Shown here one piece after another: positions 24,954-34,061 of a stretch of 64,000 nucleotides of DNA. Within the stretch, counting starts at the first letter, position 1. Each line of letters opens with the position of its first letter. The notes beneath the pieces were generated by a model. It did no database searches and was not told where the DNA came from. It was given only the letters and a program-made list of their open reading frames with translations. Source of the DNA: Cellvibrio japonicus Ueda107. GTDB lineage: Bacteria; Pseudomonadota; Gammaproteobacteria; Pseudomonadales; Cellvibrionaceae. Position numbers and translations under genes: made by a program. The stretch lies in NCBI RefSeq assembly GCF_000019225.1, contig NC_010995.1:1744501-1808500 (forward strand). Direction: 5' to 3'.

Positions 24954-25979
24954 TTAACGGGCACTGTTCAGGGTTAAATACACCATGGTTTGATTAAGCA
25001 GCTGATAGGCTACCTCACCGAAGGTGATTGGGCCTGTCAGGTCTCGTGTATTTTTGCCTTCCAGTTCTGAATAAAGGAAATTAAGGATACAGTTGCAGGT
25101 AAAGGCGATGTCCTCGCTTACAGAGGAGGGCAACGCCTGGTTAAAGCTCTCAATATAATTGGGTACCGGTTTGGCGAAGCGGTAACCCACATCGGCAAAA
25201 ACAGGCGCATATAAATCAACGCGGTGATGCAGCGCATCAACTTGCTGGATACTGACATTGATCATTACGCCGGAATAATTGGCTACCAGCGGTAACCGGG
25301 TGTCGATATTTTCCTGCTTGATGTAATCCGCCAAATTTCCCGGGGTCCCATTGATCGTACATTCTTCTGCCTTGAAGCCGGTATTGGGAAATTTGATTTC
25401 CGGGCCGTCGCCCTGGGTAAACAGGTTGACGATGTTGATAGTCGCTAACTGGTATTCCGGCATGGGGATGTGCATGGCAACGGCTTGTTGGTCAAACAAC
25501 ATACCGTTGGCCGGACCAAAGCCCACTTTGGCATTGCGGCTGCCCAGGTCGTCCAGGTGTACACCGGAAATCCAGCCCACAATGGGAGAAAAATACATAT
25601 TGGGATATTCGGGAGCTTTTTGGGCGTAAGAAAGATGCACTTGGGACATGGCCGGCAATATCACAATAGTAAAACCATGCTCCGGTGCTTCCTGGGCGAT
25701 CCGTGAAATGGAATTGGCATCGTAAAGTGTAATGCGCGGTGCGCGGTTGGGCGCAATGCCATGGATGGTATTCACAAAAATACTGTTGCGATCCACCTTG
25801 CCGCCTGCCCTGGTCATAAAGTAGGGGATGGTGCCTGCAATCCAGTTGCCAGAAGGTAAACCGCTTAGTACCGTTTCATCGGCAGCGATAACCAGGTACT
25901 CACCCTGTTGGATTTTTGTAATAAGTTCATCGCGACTGATAAGGGCGCTGCTGATTCGGATATCGGCGTCTTGTGCCAT
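24954..25979 (-). CDS. Conserved protein of unknown function, 341 residues
   Basis: No signal peptide or membrane helix is evident, so it is probably cytoplasmic. Notable segments: SGNWIAGTIPYFMTRAGG near the N-terminus, a Gly/Asp-rich VGWISGVHLDDLGS, and CNCILNFLYSELEG near the C-terminus with two close Cys. I do not recognise the family and assign no function. It follows the 417-residue gene on the same strand after about 110 bases; the two may be co-transcribed. AGGAGAT lies just upstream of the ATG. Confidence 0.8.
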   Translation of the reverse strand: MAQDADIRISSALISRDELITKIQQGEYLVIAADETVLSGLPSGNWIAGTIPYFMTRAGGKVDRNSIFVNTIHGIAPNRAPRITLYDANSISRIAQEAPEHGFTIVILPAMSQVHLSYAQKAPEYPNMYFSPIVGWISGVHLDDLGSRNAKVGFGPANGMLFDQQAVAMHIPMPEYQLATINIVNLFTQGDGPEIKFPNTGFKAEECTINGTPGNLADYIKQENIDTRLPLVANYSGVMINVSIQQVDALHHRVDLYAPVFADVGYRFAKPVPNYIESFNQALPSSVSEDIAFTCNCILNFLYSELEGKNTRDLTGPITFGEVAYQLLNQTMVYLTLNSAR

Positions 25980-26089
25980 GCAAGATCTCCTTTGTATTGC
26001 TGCCGCATTATTGCGGCCAGGTATTCGTTAAATAAGGTTTATTGGGAAGCCGTCGTAAGATGGAATTTCCGTTGTTAGGTTCCGGTGTC

Positions 26090-27343
26090 TCAACCCGCAT
26101 AGGAGTTGTGCAGCACCATACGCAACTCTTGTTGCATAAAGCGTTGGTTGTGCTGGATAAACTCGCGTATTTTCCGCGCTGCGTTTAGTTCTACTACCGG
26201 ATCCGGATTCATGAGCAGCTGGGAGCGCAGATTGGATAGCAACAGCTTGTAAGCCATATAAGAACTCGGGATAAAGGAATCATCCTTGAGGATACGTTTC
26301 CAGATATCGTGTTGTTCATTCGGCAGGGTAAATTGTGCCTCTTCCGGCGCATTCATCAATTTGTTGATTAACACCAGTTCCGGTTTAAGTGCGCGGGCAT
26401 TTTTTTTGAAAAATTCACGCAGGGAATTGAGTGTCAATAAGCGCGATTGGTTATCGGCTGCCTGCTGGAATGCGTGGCGCAGGCGCACCAGGAACAGGTT
26501 GAGCGACATGTTGCTGGATTTCAGGTCGATCTTGCCGGTGAGCAACTTCAGCCAGATGCTGTTTTTCAATGCGGGTAGTACCAATTTGGTAGCGGCATTA
26601 CGGCGCTCTTCTGCCAATTGCTTTTTGGGTGAAAAACCACAAATTTGGGTACACTCACCATCCATGGCGTTGATATGGGCAATAAAGAACTTGCGCAATT
26701 CCGTAACCGCTTCGGGTAGTTTTTGCATGCCATCGCGCTCGTGGATGGTGAGCTTTAGCTTGGACAAGAGGAGTTTGAGCGAGAAGAGTTGGGTTTTCAG
26801 GTGGAATTTATCGGTAATGATTCGCTCCCAGATACTATCCACTTCCGTAGGGAGGCAACTGGCCAGGCGGTATTGCTCGGGGGTGTCTTCAATGTCGGTA
26901 ATAATATTTTGGATCAGGGCCAGTTCCAGCTGATAGAGGCTGGCGATGGTGTTTGCGCTTAAACCACGCATATAGGCCATGGCAACCTGTTGTCGCAGTT
27001 GGTGGGTATATGGGCGGTTGTTATCACCCATAAAGTGCGGTTTTAGCAGACTGTCGCGGCTTATCCCTTTGGTAGGGGTGTTCTTATCCACCACATGGGA
27101 ACTGATATAACAGATGTAATTACCGAAGCTGCCGTATATCCAGCGTTTAGGCGCCTCAATCTCTTGCCATTGCTGGTCAATATCATTGCTTTTGGAGAGA
27201 AAGCTAAAGCGGGGTTTTTCACTGGCGTAGTTTAGTTCCAGTTGAATAATGTTGTTTTTTTCGTCGATGGCAACATCCTGTACAGACCATGGCGCATTAA
27301 TTCCTGTAATCGCCTCAAAATAATCTTTGGGTTGTTTAACCAC
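26090..27343 (-). CDS. Protein with transposase-like N-terminus and three 64-residue helical repeats
   Basis: 417 residues. Residues 7-140 follow the plan of the ISL3 transposase N-terminus (FEAITGINAPWSVQDVAID, then a Trp-rich strand region, then a helix-turn-helix-like RGLSANTIASLY) but lack the zinc-binding Cys pairs. Three related units follow at about 164-227, 256-319 and 340-403, each with the pattern LP...xIWxxIL...LLLxxLR..., then LREFF or a close variant. There is no DDE catalytic core. I do not know a function. The ISL3 resemblance is from memory and uncertain; the repeats are plain in the sequence. Confidence 0.75.
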   Translation of the reverse strand: MVKQPKDYFEAITGINAPWSVQDVAIDEKNNIIQLELNYASEKPRFSFLSKSNDIDQQWQEIEAPKRWIYGSFGNYICYISSHVVDKNTPTKGISRDSLLKPHFMGDNNRPYTHQLRQQVAMAYMRGLSANTIASLYQLELALIQNIITDIEDTPEQYRLASCLPTEVDSIWERIITDKFHLKTQLFSLKLLLSKLKLTIHERDGMQKLPEAVTELRKFFIAHINAMDGECTQICGFSPKKQLAEERRNAATKLVLPALKNSIWLKLLTGKIDLKSSNMSLNLFLVRLRHAFQQAADNQSRLLTLNSLREFFKKNARALKPELVLINKLMNAPEEAQFTLPNEQHDIWKRILKDDSFIPSSYMAYKLLLSNLRSQLLMNPDPVVELNAARKIREFIQHNQRFMQQELRMVLHNSYAG

Positions 27344-27940
27344 GAGTCGCTCCTTTGGCTATCAACAATTGGATTGGCTACAACAGATCAAAGTACCTTC
27401 TAGTGCTCTATTGGCTCGCTTCGGCAGGGCATACAACAGCGCTGTAAGCCCCTGACGTTTGTTAAGCGCTTTGAATTATGGCTGTTTGTTCAATCGCTTC
27501 ACAATCTTTTTCAATAAGAGTTAATTTTTTTAGGGACTTTTTGTTTTTAATGTCGCTTAAATTTATAAATGATAAAAGTTATGCGCCTAACATAAAGCAG
27601 ATAATTCTGTTTTATGTCGCGATAATTATCTTTTTTCGTAGATGGGATAAATAAATCAATAAAAAAGTAGCTTGGTGTGACAATCGATTTGAATTTTTAG
27701 AAATTTTTTTCTAAGTAATTAAAGGAATTATTTATTTCTAAAACCAAATAACCATGATGAATTTTTATGAGAAATGGTTCTCGTTTTTGTATTTCGCCGA
27801 TGTTATTGGTTGTTGGGCTGTGAAATCTTAAATTGACATTGATGGTGAGAAAGCCATGGGACAGGCTGAAGTAATTGCCACCGGTTAGCCAGATCCCTGT
27901 GGTTAACTACCGATTAATGAGAGAGTTTAAGGATTAAATT
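27344..27940. other. Long AT-rich intergenic region with a structured 3' part
   Basis: About 600 bases between divergent genes. The first 500 bases are AT-rich with no credible open frame. The last 100, just before the acetaldehyde dehydrogenase-like gene, become GC-richer and hold the stem-loop described separately. AAGGA lies 10 bases before the downstream ATG. Confidence 0.6.
27854..27902 (+). ncRNA. Candidate structured 5' leader element
   Basis: By hand folding, CCA pairs with TGG, GGGA with TCCC, and GGCTGA with TTAGCC (one G-U), nested around a 15-base loop and separated by small internal loops. That is 13 pairs in 49 bases with no T-tract after it. The element ends about 40 bases before the ATG at 27941. 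AAAGCC before it and TACCGA after it faintly recall a c-di-GMP-I riboswitch, but other expected parts are missing, so no class is assigned. Confidence 0.3.
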
Positions 27941-28954
27941 ATGCAGTTCATTAAAGATTGGTTAGGTGTAGGTTCACGATCCGTATCCCTTACTGGTTCA
28001 GATAAGGCGTCTACGGAACAGCCGCGTATACGGGTTGGGATTTTAGGTACAGGGAAGATTGGTGCTGACTTGTTAGTCAAGGTTCGCCGCTCCCCATGGT
28101 TCAGTTGTGTATTGTTTGCCGGTCGTAATCTGGATTCGGATGGTATGCGTTATGCCGCTTCCCTGGGCGTCCCGGTGTCCGATAAAGGGATTAATGCCTT
28201 TTATGATCCGTGCTACACCTGTGACCTGGTATTTGATGCCACCTCCGCTGCCTGCCATTTGGAGCATGCACAGGTGTTTGAGAAGCTGGGGATCTTCGCC
28301 ATCGATATGACGCCTTCGCAGATTGGTGAGTTGTGCGTTCCCGCCCTGGGAATGGTTGACCATCGCCGACATCACAATATCAGTATGATTTCTTGCGGAG
28401 GGCAGGCATCCACACCTATTGCGCAGGTGTTATACCAGCAGATTTCCCAGGTTCGTAAAATTGCGGTGAAGTCTATTGTATCTGCCAATTCCATCGGCCC
28501 CGGAACCCTGGCTAATATCAACGAGTATTACTGCAATACCCGCGCAGGTTTGCGCCAGTACACGGGCGATATCGCGTTGGATGTGGATTTAATCGCGGAT
28601 GCGGTAAACCTGCGCACCCCTATGTTGACCAGTATTACGGCCTCAGCCGAGCATGTGGATCTGGGGCGATTGCGTGAGCCTCTGGCTGTGATGGTTGAAC
28701 GGGTTCAGCGTTATGTTCCTGGTTATCGACTAATAGATGAGCCTACCCTTACCGACGATGGCGTGCGCGTGGATTTGTGCGTAGAGGGGTTGGGCGATTA
28801 TCTTCCCGCCTATGCGGGTAATCTGGATATTATTAATTGTGCTGCATTGGCAGTGGCCGAAGACTATGCCCGCTATGCCATCCGCTCCCGCCAATATAGG
28901 CCTTATTTACCGGAGGCAGCGGCAACATCCCTGGCTGTACACCTTAGTCGTTGA
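27941..28954 (+). CDS. Acetaldehyde dehydrogenase (acylating), DmpF/MhpF-like
   Basis: 337 residues. NAD-binding fingerprint VGILGTGKIGADLL starts near residue 32 and the catalytic Cys152 lies in MISCGGQAS, the hallmark of CoA-acylating acetaldehyde dehydrogenases (acetaldehyde + CoA + NAD+ to acetyl-CoA). SANSIGPGTLANINEY and the C-terminal NLDIINCAALAVAE also fit. It carries about 25 extra N-terminal residues. The usual partner, 4-hydroxy-2-oxovalerate aldolase (DmpG), is absent from the neighbourhood, so this is an orphan whose substrate may differ. It ends at a strong terminator. Confidence 0.85.
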   Translation: MQFIKDWLGVGSRSVSLTGSDKASTEQPRIRVGILGTGKIGADLLVKVRRSPWFSCVLFAGRNLDSDGMRYAASLGVPVSDKGINAFYDPCYTCDLVFDATSAACHLEHAQVFEKLGIFAIDMTPSQIGELCVPALGMVDHRRHHNISMISCGGQASTPIAQVLYQQISQVRKIAVKSIVSANSIGPGTLANINEYYCNTRAGLRQYTGDIALDVDLIADAVNLRTPMLTSITASAEHVDLGRLREPLAVMVERVQRYVPGYRLIDEPTLTDDGVRVDLCVEGLGDYLPAYAGNLDIINCAALAVAEDYARYAIRSRQYRPYLPEAAATSLAVHLSR

Positions 28955-28970
28955 TTGATTTCAAACTGTG

Positions 28971-28997
28971 AATAAACCCCGCATAGCGGGGTTTATT
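28971..28997. terminator. Bidirectional intrinsic terminator
   Basis: A perfect 12-bp stem (aataaaccccgc/gcggggtttatt) with a three-base loop lies between two convergent genes. A/T runs at both ends suit termination from either side. Confidence 0.85.
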
Positions 28998-29649
28998 CTG
29001 CGCTTTTTTCCAGGAGCCGGGCCACCTGGGCCTGTAATTCAGCGAGTTGGTTTTCCAATAGGGTAACGCGTTCTTCCAGTTGGGTGCGTCCATCATCATT
29101 GCGCTCACTGCGATTGTGTGTTTGCGCTGCCAGGGCTTCCAGGTCGGGGGCGCCAGAAAGCAAGTGCATATATCGGTCTTCCCGTTGCCCTGCAAGGCGG
29201 GGGATGTGCATAAACGCCGGATGGGTTTTGACGCAGAGATGCTGTAGTTTCTCTTCAATGGCCTGAGTACTGCCAAAATCAAACATACGCTGGGTTCGTG
29301 TGAGCAGTTCACTCAGTGTTTGTGGGCCGCGCAACATCATTACGCACAGCAGGGCTTGGGCTGCCTTATCGAGGCTAACCACGCGAGTCAGGCGCTGGTC
29401 ATAACGCGCTGCGCGAGCGCCCCAGTCAACTTCAACCAGTTTCCGCTCTTGTAGTTCATTGATGCAGCGCTGTACTTCGCCTGATTCATAATGGCTAACC
29501 GGTTCGCGGCTGGTTTTTTGGTTGCAGGCCAATAACAAGCTATTAAGTGTCAGTGGATAGGCATCAGGTGTTGTGAGCTGTTTTTCCATCAGGGCGCCGA
29601 GCACACGGGCTTCTATTGGTGTGAGCAGTGGATCAAGTGGAAATTCCAT
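28993..29649 (-). CDS. YceH family protein (DUF480)
   Basis: 218 residues. LDPLLTPIEARVLGALMEKQ at the start and NQKTSREPVSHYESGEV are the characteristic blocks of the DUF480/YceH family, which has two winged-helix domains. A Gln/Leu/Glu-rich coiled-coil tail (ERVTLLENQLAELQAQVARLLE) ends the protein, as usual. Function is not established; DNA or protein binding is presumed from the fold. Single gene, convergent with the dehydrogenase gene. Confidence 0.92.
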   Translation of the reverse strand: MEFPLDPLLTPIEARVLGALMEKQLTTPDAYPLTLNSLLLACNQKTSREPVSHYESGEVQRCINELQERKLVEVDWGARAARYDQRLTRVVSLDKAAQALLCVMMLRGPQTLSELLTRTQRMFDFGSTQAIEEKLQHLCVKTHPAFMHIPRLAGQREDRYMHLLSGAPDLEALAAQTHNRSERNDDGRTQLEERVTLLENQLAELQAQVARLLEKSAE

Positions 29650-29988
29650 AAATCAGTTTCCAGAATAGTTATTGGTGTTATACAGAAAGTATCCGGTAGC
29701 TGGCTGATACAAACTGATAGTCATGATGGGCCATACCGGTAGAGCATATCAGGTAACTATTATTTCTGAATCATTTAATTCGGGTAGGGGAGGTGGGGCA
29801 GGGCACCTTATTGCTCTAAGGCGTATGGTTTTTGCGCGATATAAATAGTTTGTGTGCAGATGTGCCAATAAATATGCAATCTATTGTTGTTTTTGTGAGG
29901 TCTTGTAGTAAAGAGTGCTTATGATAAAAAGCGTTCTTTTGCTACTCTTAAACGTCTACTGTTATCCAGCGCTTGCACGGAATCTACC
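29650..29988. other. Intergenic region between yceH-like and cti genes
   Basis: About 340 bases between divergent genes. No RNA or repeat was seen. A 63-codon frame at 29915-30106 starts like a signal peptide but runs into cti in another frame and is treated as a shadow. Confidence 0.5.
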
Positions 29989-32364
29989 ATGTTACCTTCC
30001 CGATCATTCTATGTCCCGCCTTTCATTCCCCCGATTTTGCTCCAACGCCTGTTCTGGGGGTTATGTATCGGATTATTGCTGCAGGGGTGTGGCCAGTTTC
30101 AAATGAGTGATCTCGACCGTCGTTATGGTCGCTCGCTCGCCCATGAGGCAAATGTTGATACAGATGGGAAGTTAACTTACTACCATCAGGTGCGGCCTTT
30201 GCTGGAGCAACGCTGCGTCGTTTGTCACGGTTGTTATGACGCCCCCTGTCAATTAAAGCTGGAGTCCTACGAAAGTTTTTTGCGCGGTGCCAGTGCAGAA
30301 AAGGTCTATAACGGTTCACGGTTGTTGGGCGCCACATTAACGCGTATGTTTGAAGATGCACAGACCACCGCCCAGTGGCGCGAAAAGGGATTTTACCCAG
30401 TGATTAACGAGCGGAAACAATCGGCTGAGAATAATCTCCAATTGGGTGTGATGGCCCAATTGCTGCAACTCAAGCAGGCTCATCCATTACCGGCCCAGCC
30501 ACTACTGGGGGATGCGTTTGATTTGTCCCTGAATCGTAATCAATATTGCCCGCGCGATGATCAGATTGCGGATTACCAGCAGAAAAAGCCCTTGTGGGGC
30601 ATGCCCTATGGGTTGCCGGCCCTGGCGGCGCAGGAGCACCAATTGATCATGGATTGGCTGGCTGCCGGTGCTCCAGCCGGTAAAGCCCCCCAGATTCCGG
30701 CACAGGTTCAGGCGCTGATTCAACAGTGGGAAGATTTTTTTAATGGCGATGACCTGAAGTCGCGCCTTGTCAGTCGATATTTGTATGAGCACTTGTTTCT
30801 GGCGCAGTTATATTTTGAAAATGCGCCGGATATCTATTTTCGCCTGGTGCGCTCCAGTACACCGCCTGGCCAACCCATCCAGCGCATTAGCCGTGCCCGT
30901 CCCTTTGATGATCCCGGTGTAGAGCATGTCTATTACCGACTCTGGCGTGATCCGAGTTCGGTAGTTGCTAAAACACATATGCCGTATTTACTCAATGCTT
31001 CGCGGATGGCGCAGTGGCACCAATGGTTTATTGCTCCCCAATACGAGGTGAAAGCCTTACCCAGCTATGAACCTGGGCAAGCTTCCAATCCTTTTACGTC
31101 CTTTGCCGCTATTCCAATCGAGGCGCGCTACCGGTTTTTGTTGAGCGAAGCCCAGTTCACCATTATGAATTTCATCAAGGGGCCTGTCTGCCGAGGCCAG
31201 GTTGCGCTGAATGTTATCCAGGATCATTTCTGGGTGTTTTTCCTCGATCCTAAAACCCAGAGCACGCAGTTTCAGGAACAGTTCCTCGAGAAAAATGTGA
31301 GTTCCTTGCAATTGCCGGCAGAGGAGGGTAATACCTTCAGGCCATTGACCAATTGGCTCAAGTATTCTTCTATGCAGGAAGAGTATTTACGTCAAAAGGC
31401 TACTTACATGGCTGAGGTTACCAAGACGAGCATACCGGTCACACTCGATGTTATCTGGGATGGCGATGGCAGTAATCCCAACGCTGCACTAACGATATTT
31501 CGGCACAGTGATAGTGCCAGTGTCCATAAAGGATTGTTGGGTGGCCCACCAAAAACAGCCTGGATAATTGGTTATCCCTTGCTGGAGCGTATCCATTATT
31601 TATTGGTGGCCGGATTTGATGTGTATGGCAACGTGTCCCATCAGCTGCTTACGCGCCTTTATATGGATTTCTTGCGCATGGAAGGGGAAATGACCTTTAT
31701 CAGTATGTTGCCTACCGAGGTCAGACGCGATGAAATTTATTCCTGGTATATAGAACCGACCGGAGAGCAGCGCAAATTGCTTGATATTTATTTGCAGCAG
31801 GATATGCACGTTGCCATTGATTATCAAACGGGAGAGCACAAGCGCGAGTTGTATGGTTTATTGCAACAGCGTTTACAGAAGGTGCTGCCCTCCACCTCAT
31901 TCTTTGACAACAAATTGAAAAGTTCAACAGTCGCCTCATTGATCCGTATGCAGCATTTGCGCAGTTCGAGTGTTCAGTGGTTGCCGGAAATAACCTTGCT
32001 GGAAATTCCAACATTAGGTGTTTACAGCCTGTTGCACAACCGCAATTTCAGTAATTTATCCTCGCTTTTTGGGGAGGAGCAGCGGCATCGTCCGCACCTG
32101 GATAGTGTCAGCTTTCTGGCCGGGGTTGCAGGGAGCTATCCAAATAGTTTCCTGCGGGTAGAAGAAACTGACCTCCCCGGGTTCGTTAGCCAATTGGAAG
32201 CAATAAGTTCAGAAGAAGATTATCGCCGCTTGCTCGATAAGTATGGTGTACGTCGCACCTCTGCAGACTTCTGGCGTTTTAGTGACCGTTTGCATGAGCG
32301 CTATCGACAACAGCAGCCCGAGGAATATGGCTTACTGGATTACAACCGTTTGGAAAATCGTTGA
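29989..32364 (+). CDS. cti: Fatty acid cis/trans isomerase
   Basis: 791 residues. Cti converts cis-unsaturated phospholipid acyl chains to trans in the membrane, stiffening it under solvent or heat stress. Seen: a CVVCH heme c site (76-80) inside CVVCHGCYDAPCQLKLESY, the family hallmark, and long conserved stretches throughout. The N-terminal hydrophobic segment ends LLLQGC (Cys34), which reads as a lipobox, so the protein may be a lipoprotein anchored in the periplasm and not simply secreted. Single gene. Known from pseudomonads, vibrios and relatives. Confidence 0.93.
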   Translation: MLPSRSFYVPPFIPPILLQRLFWGLCIGLLLQGCGQFQMSDLDRRYGRSLAHEANVDTDGKLTYYHQVRPLLEQRCVVCHGCYDAPCQLKLESYESFLRGASAEKVYNGSRLLGATLTRMFEDAQTTAQWREKGFYPVINERKQSAENNLQLGVMAQLLQLKQAHPLPAQPLLGDAFDLSLNRNQYCPRDDQIADYQQKKPLWGMPYGLPALAAQEHQLIMDWLAAGAPAGKAPQIPAQVQALIQQWEDFFNGDDLKSRLVSRYLYEHLFLAQLYFENAPDIYFRLVRSSTPPGQPIQRISRARPFDDPGVEHVYYRLWRDPSSVVAKTHMPYLLNASRMAQWHQWFIAPQYEVKALPSYEPGQASNPFTSFAAIPIEARYRFLLSEAQFTIMNFIKGPVCRGQVALNVIQDHFWVFFLDPKTQSTQFQEQFLEKNVSSLQLPAEEGNTFRPLTNWLKYSSMQEEYLRQKATYMAEVTKTSIPVTLDVIWDGDGSNPNAALTIFRHSDSASVHKGLLGGPPKTAWIIGYPLLERIHYLLVAGFDVYGNVSHQLLTRLYMDFLRMEGEMTFISMLPTEVRRDEIYSWYIEPTGEQRKLLDIYLQQDMHVAIDYQTGEHKRELYGLLQQRLQKVLPSTSFFDNKLKSSTVASLIRMQHLRSSSVQWLPEITLLEIPTLGVYSLLHNRNFSNLSSLFGEEQRHRPHLDSVSFLAGVAGSYPNSFLRVEETDLPGFVSQLEAISSEEDYRRLLDKYGVRRTSADFWRFSDRLHERYRQQQPEEYGLLDYNRLENR

Positions 32365-32372
32365 GCCATGAG

Positions 32373-33191
32373 TCAATCGTAAAGCTGTTTCTTTTTCCAG
32401 CCATCGGTTTCTTCCGCAAATCTGTCCCACTCTTTGCTGGTTGCGGGCTCACTGGTTGTGGAGATGGGGGCCGGGGTCGGCTGATGTTCTGTGGGCGTTT
32501 CCGGAGTTGCTGTCTTGGCTGTCTGGCTTTGTGCTTTTTCCTGCAATTTGGCAATCACAGAGTCCAGTTGCGCAATTTGCTTGTCAAAGCCATGGCTGCC
32601 ATTTTCGTTTACCAGTAGTTTGCGAGCCAAACCATAGTGATGAATCGCCAGGCGAAGCTTGCCGATCTGTTGTGCCTGGCGAGCATTAAACAGGTGATTA
32701 TCAACACCCATTTGCAACACCAGCCTTTTGATTTGGTCGGTATAGGCTTCAGTCTGGATTTTATTGATGAGTTTCAATTGGGATTGTTGCTGCACGAACT
32801 TGTAGAGTTCCTGCAGCAGGTGGCGCGCTTCACGGACTTGTTCCGGATTATCCAGGCGCACCTTGGCTTGGTTTTCGCTATTTTGCTGGGCGCTTAACTG
32901 GGAAGTATAAAAGGCGAGCTGTTCGGCGTGGCCGGGCTCCTTGGATTCCAGGCGGGTTAACTGCTCGCAGATATCAATGAGCGAACGGTAGAGCAGGTTG
33001 GTTAAATCCTGGGTCAGGAAGCCTTTGGGGAAACCATCGACCAGGTCGCGAAAACTGTTGCGACGCGCCTTTAGGGCGGTTAGCAGTCGTTGACGGCGAA
33101 TTCGGCGCTTCTGGATGGAATGTGAGAGAAACAGATAACCTGCCAGCATAAGCAGCAATATCAGGGCTATGGCAAGGTAATGGACGGTCAT
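32373..33191 (-). CDS. Membrane-anchored coiled-coil protein, unknown function
   Basis: 272 residues from ATG 33191, where a longer frame adds a non-hydrophobic lead. One N-terminal helix (YLAIALILLLMLAGYLFL) is followed by a basic stop-transfer (QKRRIRRQR), then alpha-helical and coiled-coil sequence to about 225, and a Pro/Thr-rich low-complexity linker (TPETPTEHQPTPAP). It ends with a short conserved-looking tail (WDRFAEETDGWKKKQLYD). Cytoplasmic body, inner-membrane anchor. The family is not recognised. Convergent with cti, 8 bases apart. Confidence 0.75.
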   Translation of the reverse strand: MTVHYLAIALILLLMLAGYLFLSHSIQKRRIRRQRLLTALKARRNSFRDLVDGFPKGFLTQDLTNLLYRSLIDICEQLTRLESKEPGHAEQLAFYTSQLSAQQNSENQAKVRLDNPEQVREARHLLQELYKFVQQQSQLKLINKIQTEAYTDQIKRLVLQMGVDNHLFNARQAQQIGKLRLAIHHYGLARKLLVNENGSHGFDKQIAQLDSVIAKLQEKAQSQTAKTATPETPTEHQPTPAPISTTSEPATSKEWDRFAEETDGWKKKQLYD

Positions 33192-33351
33192 GGCATGAAA
33201 ACTGGCTGGTTTGGCGTAGGAATGTTTGAAGTATAGCACTGAAAAAATGGCATCCTAATAAACCGGTTTGCTGACTATGGAAGCCATTTGTATAAACGTC
33301 AGGCAGTGCTAAGTGCTTGTTTCTGCTCCTATAAAAAATAAATTAAAAATG

Positions 33352-33380
33352 TTGACACTAGGAGGTTCGATCCCTAGAAT
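33352..33380 (+). promoter_or_regulatory. Sigma-70 promoter of the tRNA-Glu/Gly cluster
   Basis: TTGACA, 17 bases, TAGAAT, then a GC-rich discriminator GCGCCCC, typical of stringently controlled stable-RNA promoters. The first tRNA begins about 60 bases downstream. The same arrangement precedes tRNA-Arg at 62309. Confidence 0.85.
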
Positions 33381-33442
33381 GCGCCCCACTTCTGACGCCG
33401 ATGCCGACTTGAAAAGGTTTGATAGGCAGCAGATGGTCCGGG

Positions 33443-33518
33443 GTCCCCTTCGTCTAGTGGCCTAGGACACCGCCCTTTCACGGCGGTAACAGGGGTTCGA
33501 GTCCCCTAGGGGACGCCA
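33443..33518 (+). tRNA. tRNA-Glu (TTC), copy 1
   Basis: 76 bases including an encoded CCA. Acceptor GTCCCCT pairs with AGGGGAC; anticodon TTC at 33477-33479; T-loop GGTTCGAGTCC. First of four tRNAs behind the promoter at 33352. Confidence 0.97.
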
Positions 33519-33522
33519 TTTA

Positions 33523-33598
<76 letters not shown>

Positions 33599-33704
33599 GT
33601 TTTACTCAAACCGGTTTCGGTACCGATGTGAAAACTGGCATTACAATTCGTTAAGCAGCTTTAGTGAAGTCCGTTTTATCGTTGCCATAGTGCAGCTTCA
33701 AAAT

Positions 33705-33780
33705 GTCCCCTTCGTCTAGTGGCCTAGGACACCGCCCTTTCACGGCGGTAACAGGGGTTCGAGTCCCCTAGGGGACGCCA
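33705..33780 (+). tRNA. tRNA-Glu (TTC), copy 2
   Basis: Identical to copy 1 over all 76 bases. The spacer before it (33599-33704) has no tRNA-like content. Confidence 0.97.
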
Positions 33781-33786
33781 CATTTA

Positions 33787-33878
<92 letters not shown>

Positions 33879-33905
33879 GTTCCACTGAAGTCTGTAAGTC
33901 ATTGA

Positions 33906-33930
33906 AAATAGGGGCTTTTGCCCCTTTTTT
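33906..33930 (+). terminator. Terminator of the tRNA cluster
   Basis: Stem aggggc/gcccct with a TTTT loop and a run of six T. The same hairpin follows the second repeat at 42781. Confidence 0.85.
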
Positions 33931-34061
33931 CATTTCAGCAAAAGTGACACGTAATCCAACTGGTGTTTGAGTGTACCTTCAAGGCGCTCTTCGATGCCTG
34001 GGTTGAGCATCGCCGTAAGGAATTCAAGGAAGGCCGGCAAAAACGCATGTTCTTGGGCGTC

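Noticed and set aside
29915..30106. Small signal-peptide-like frame overlapping the start of cti
   Set aside because: Cti has its own good N-terminus in another frame, and the overlap of about 120 bases is unlikely.
33358..33392. A T-arm-like sequence (ggttcgatccct) suggesting a tRNA 3' fragment
   Set aside because: It falls exactly in the 17-base spacer of a TTGACA/TAGAAT promoter, and no acceptor stem or CCA fits.
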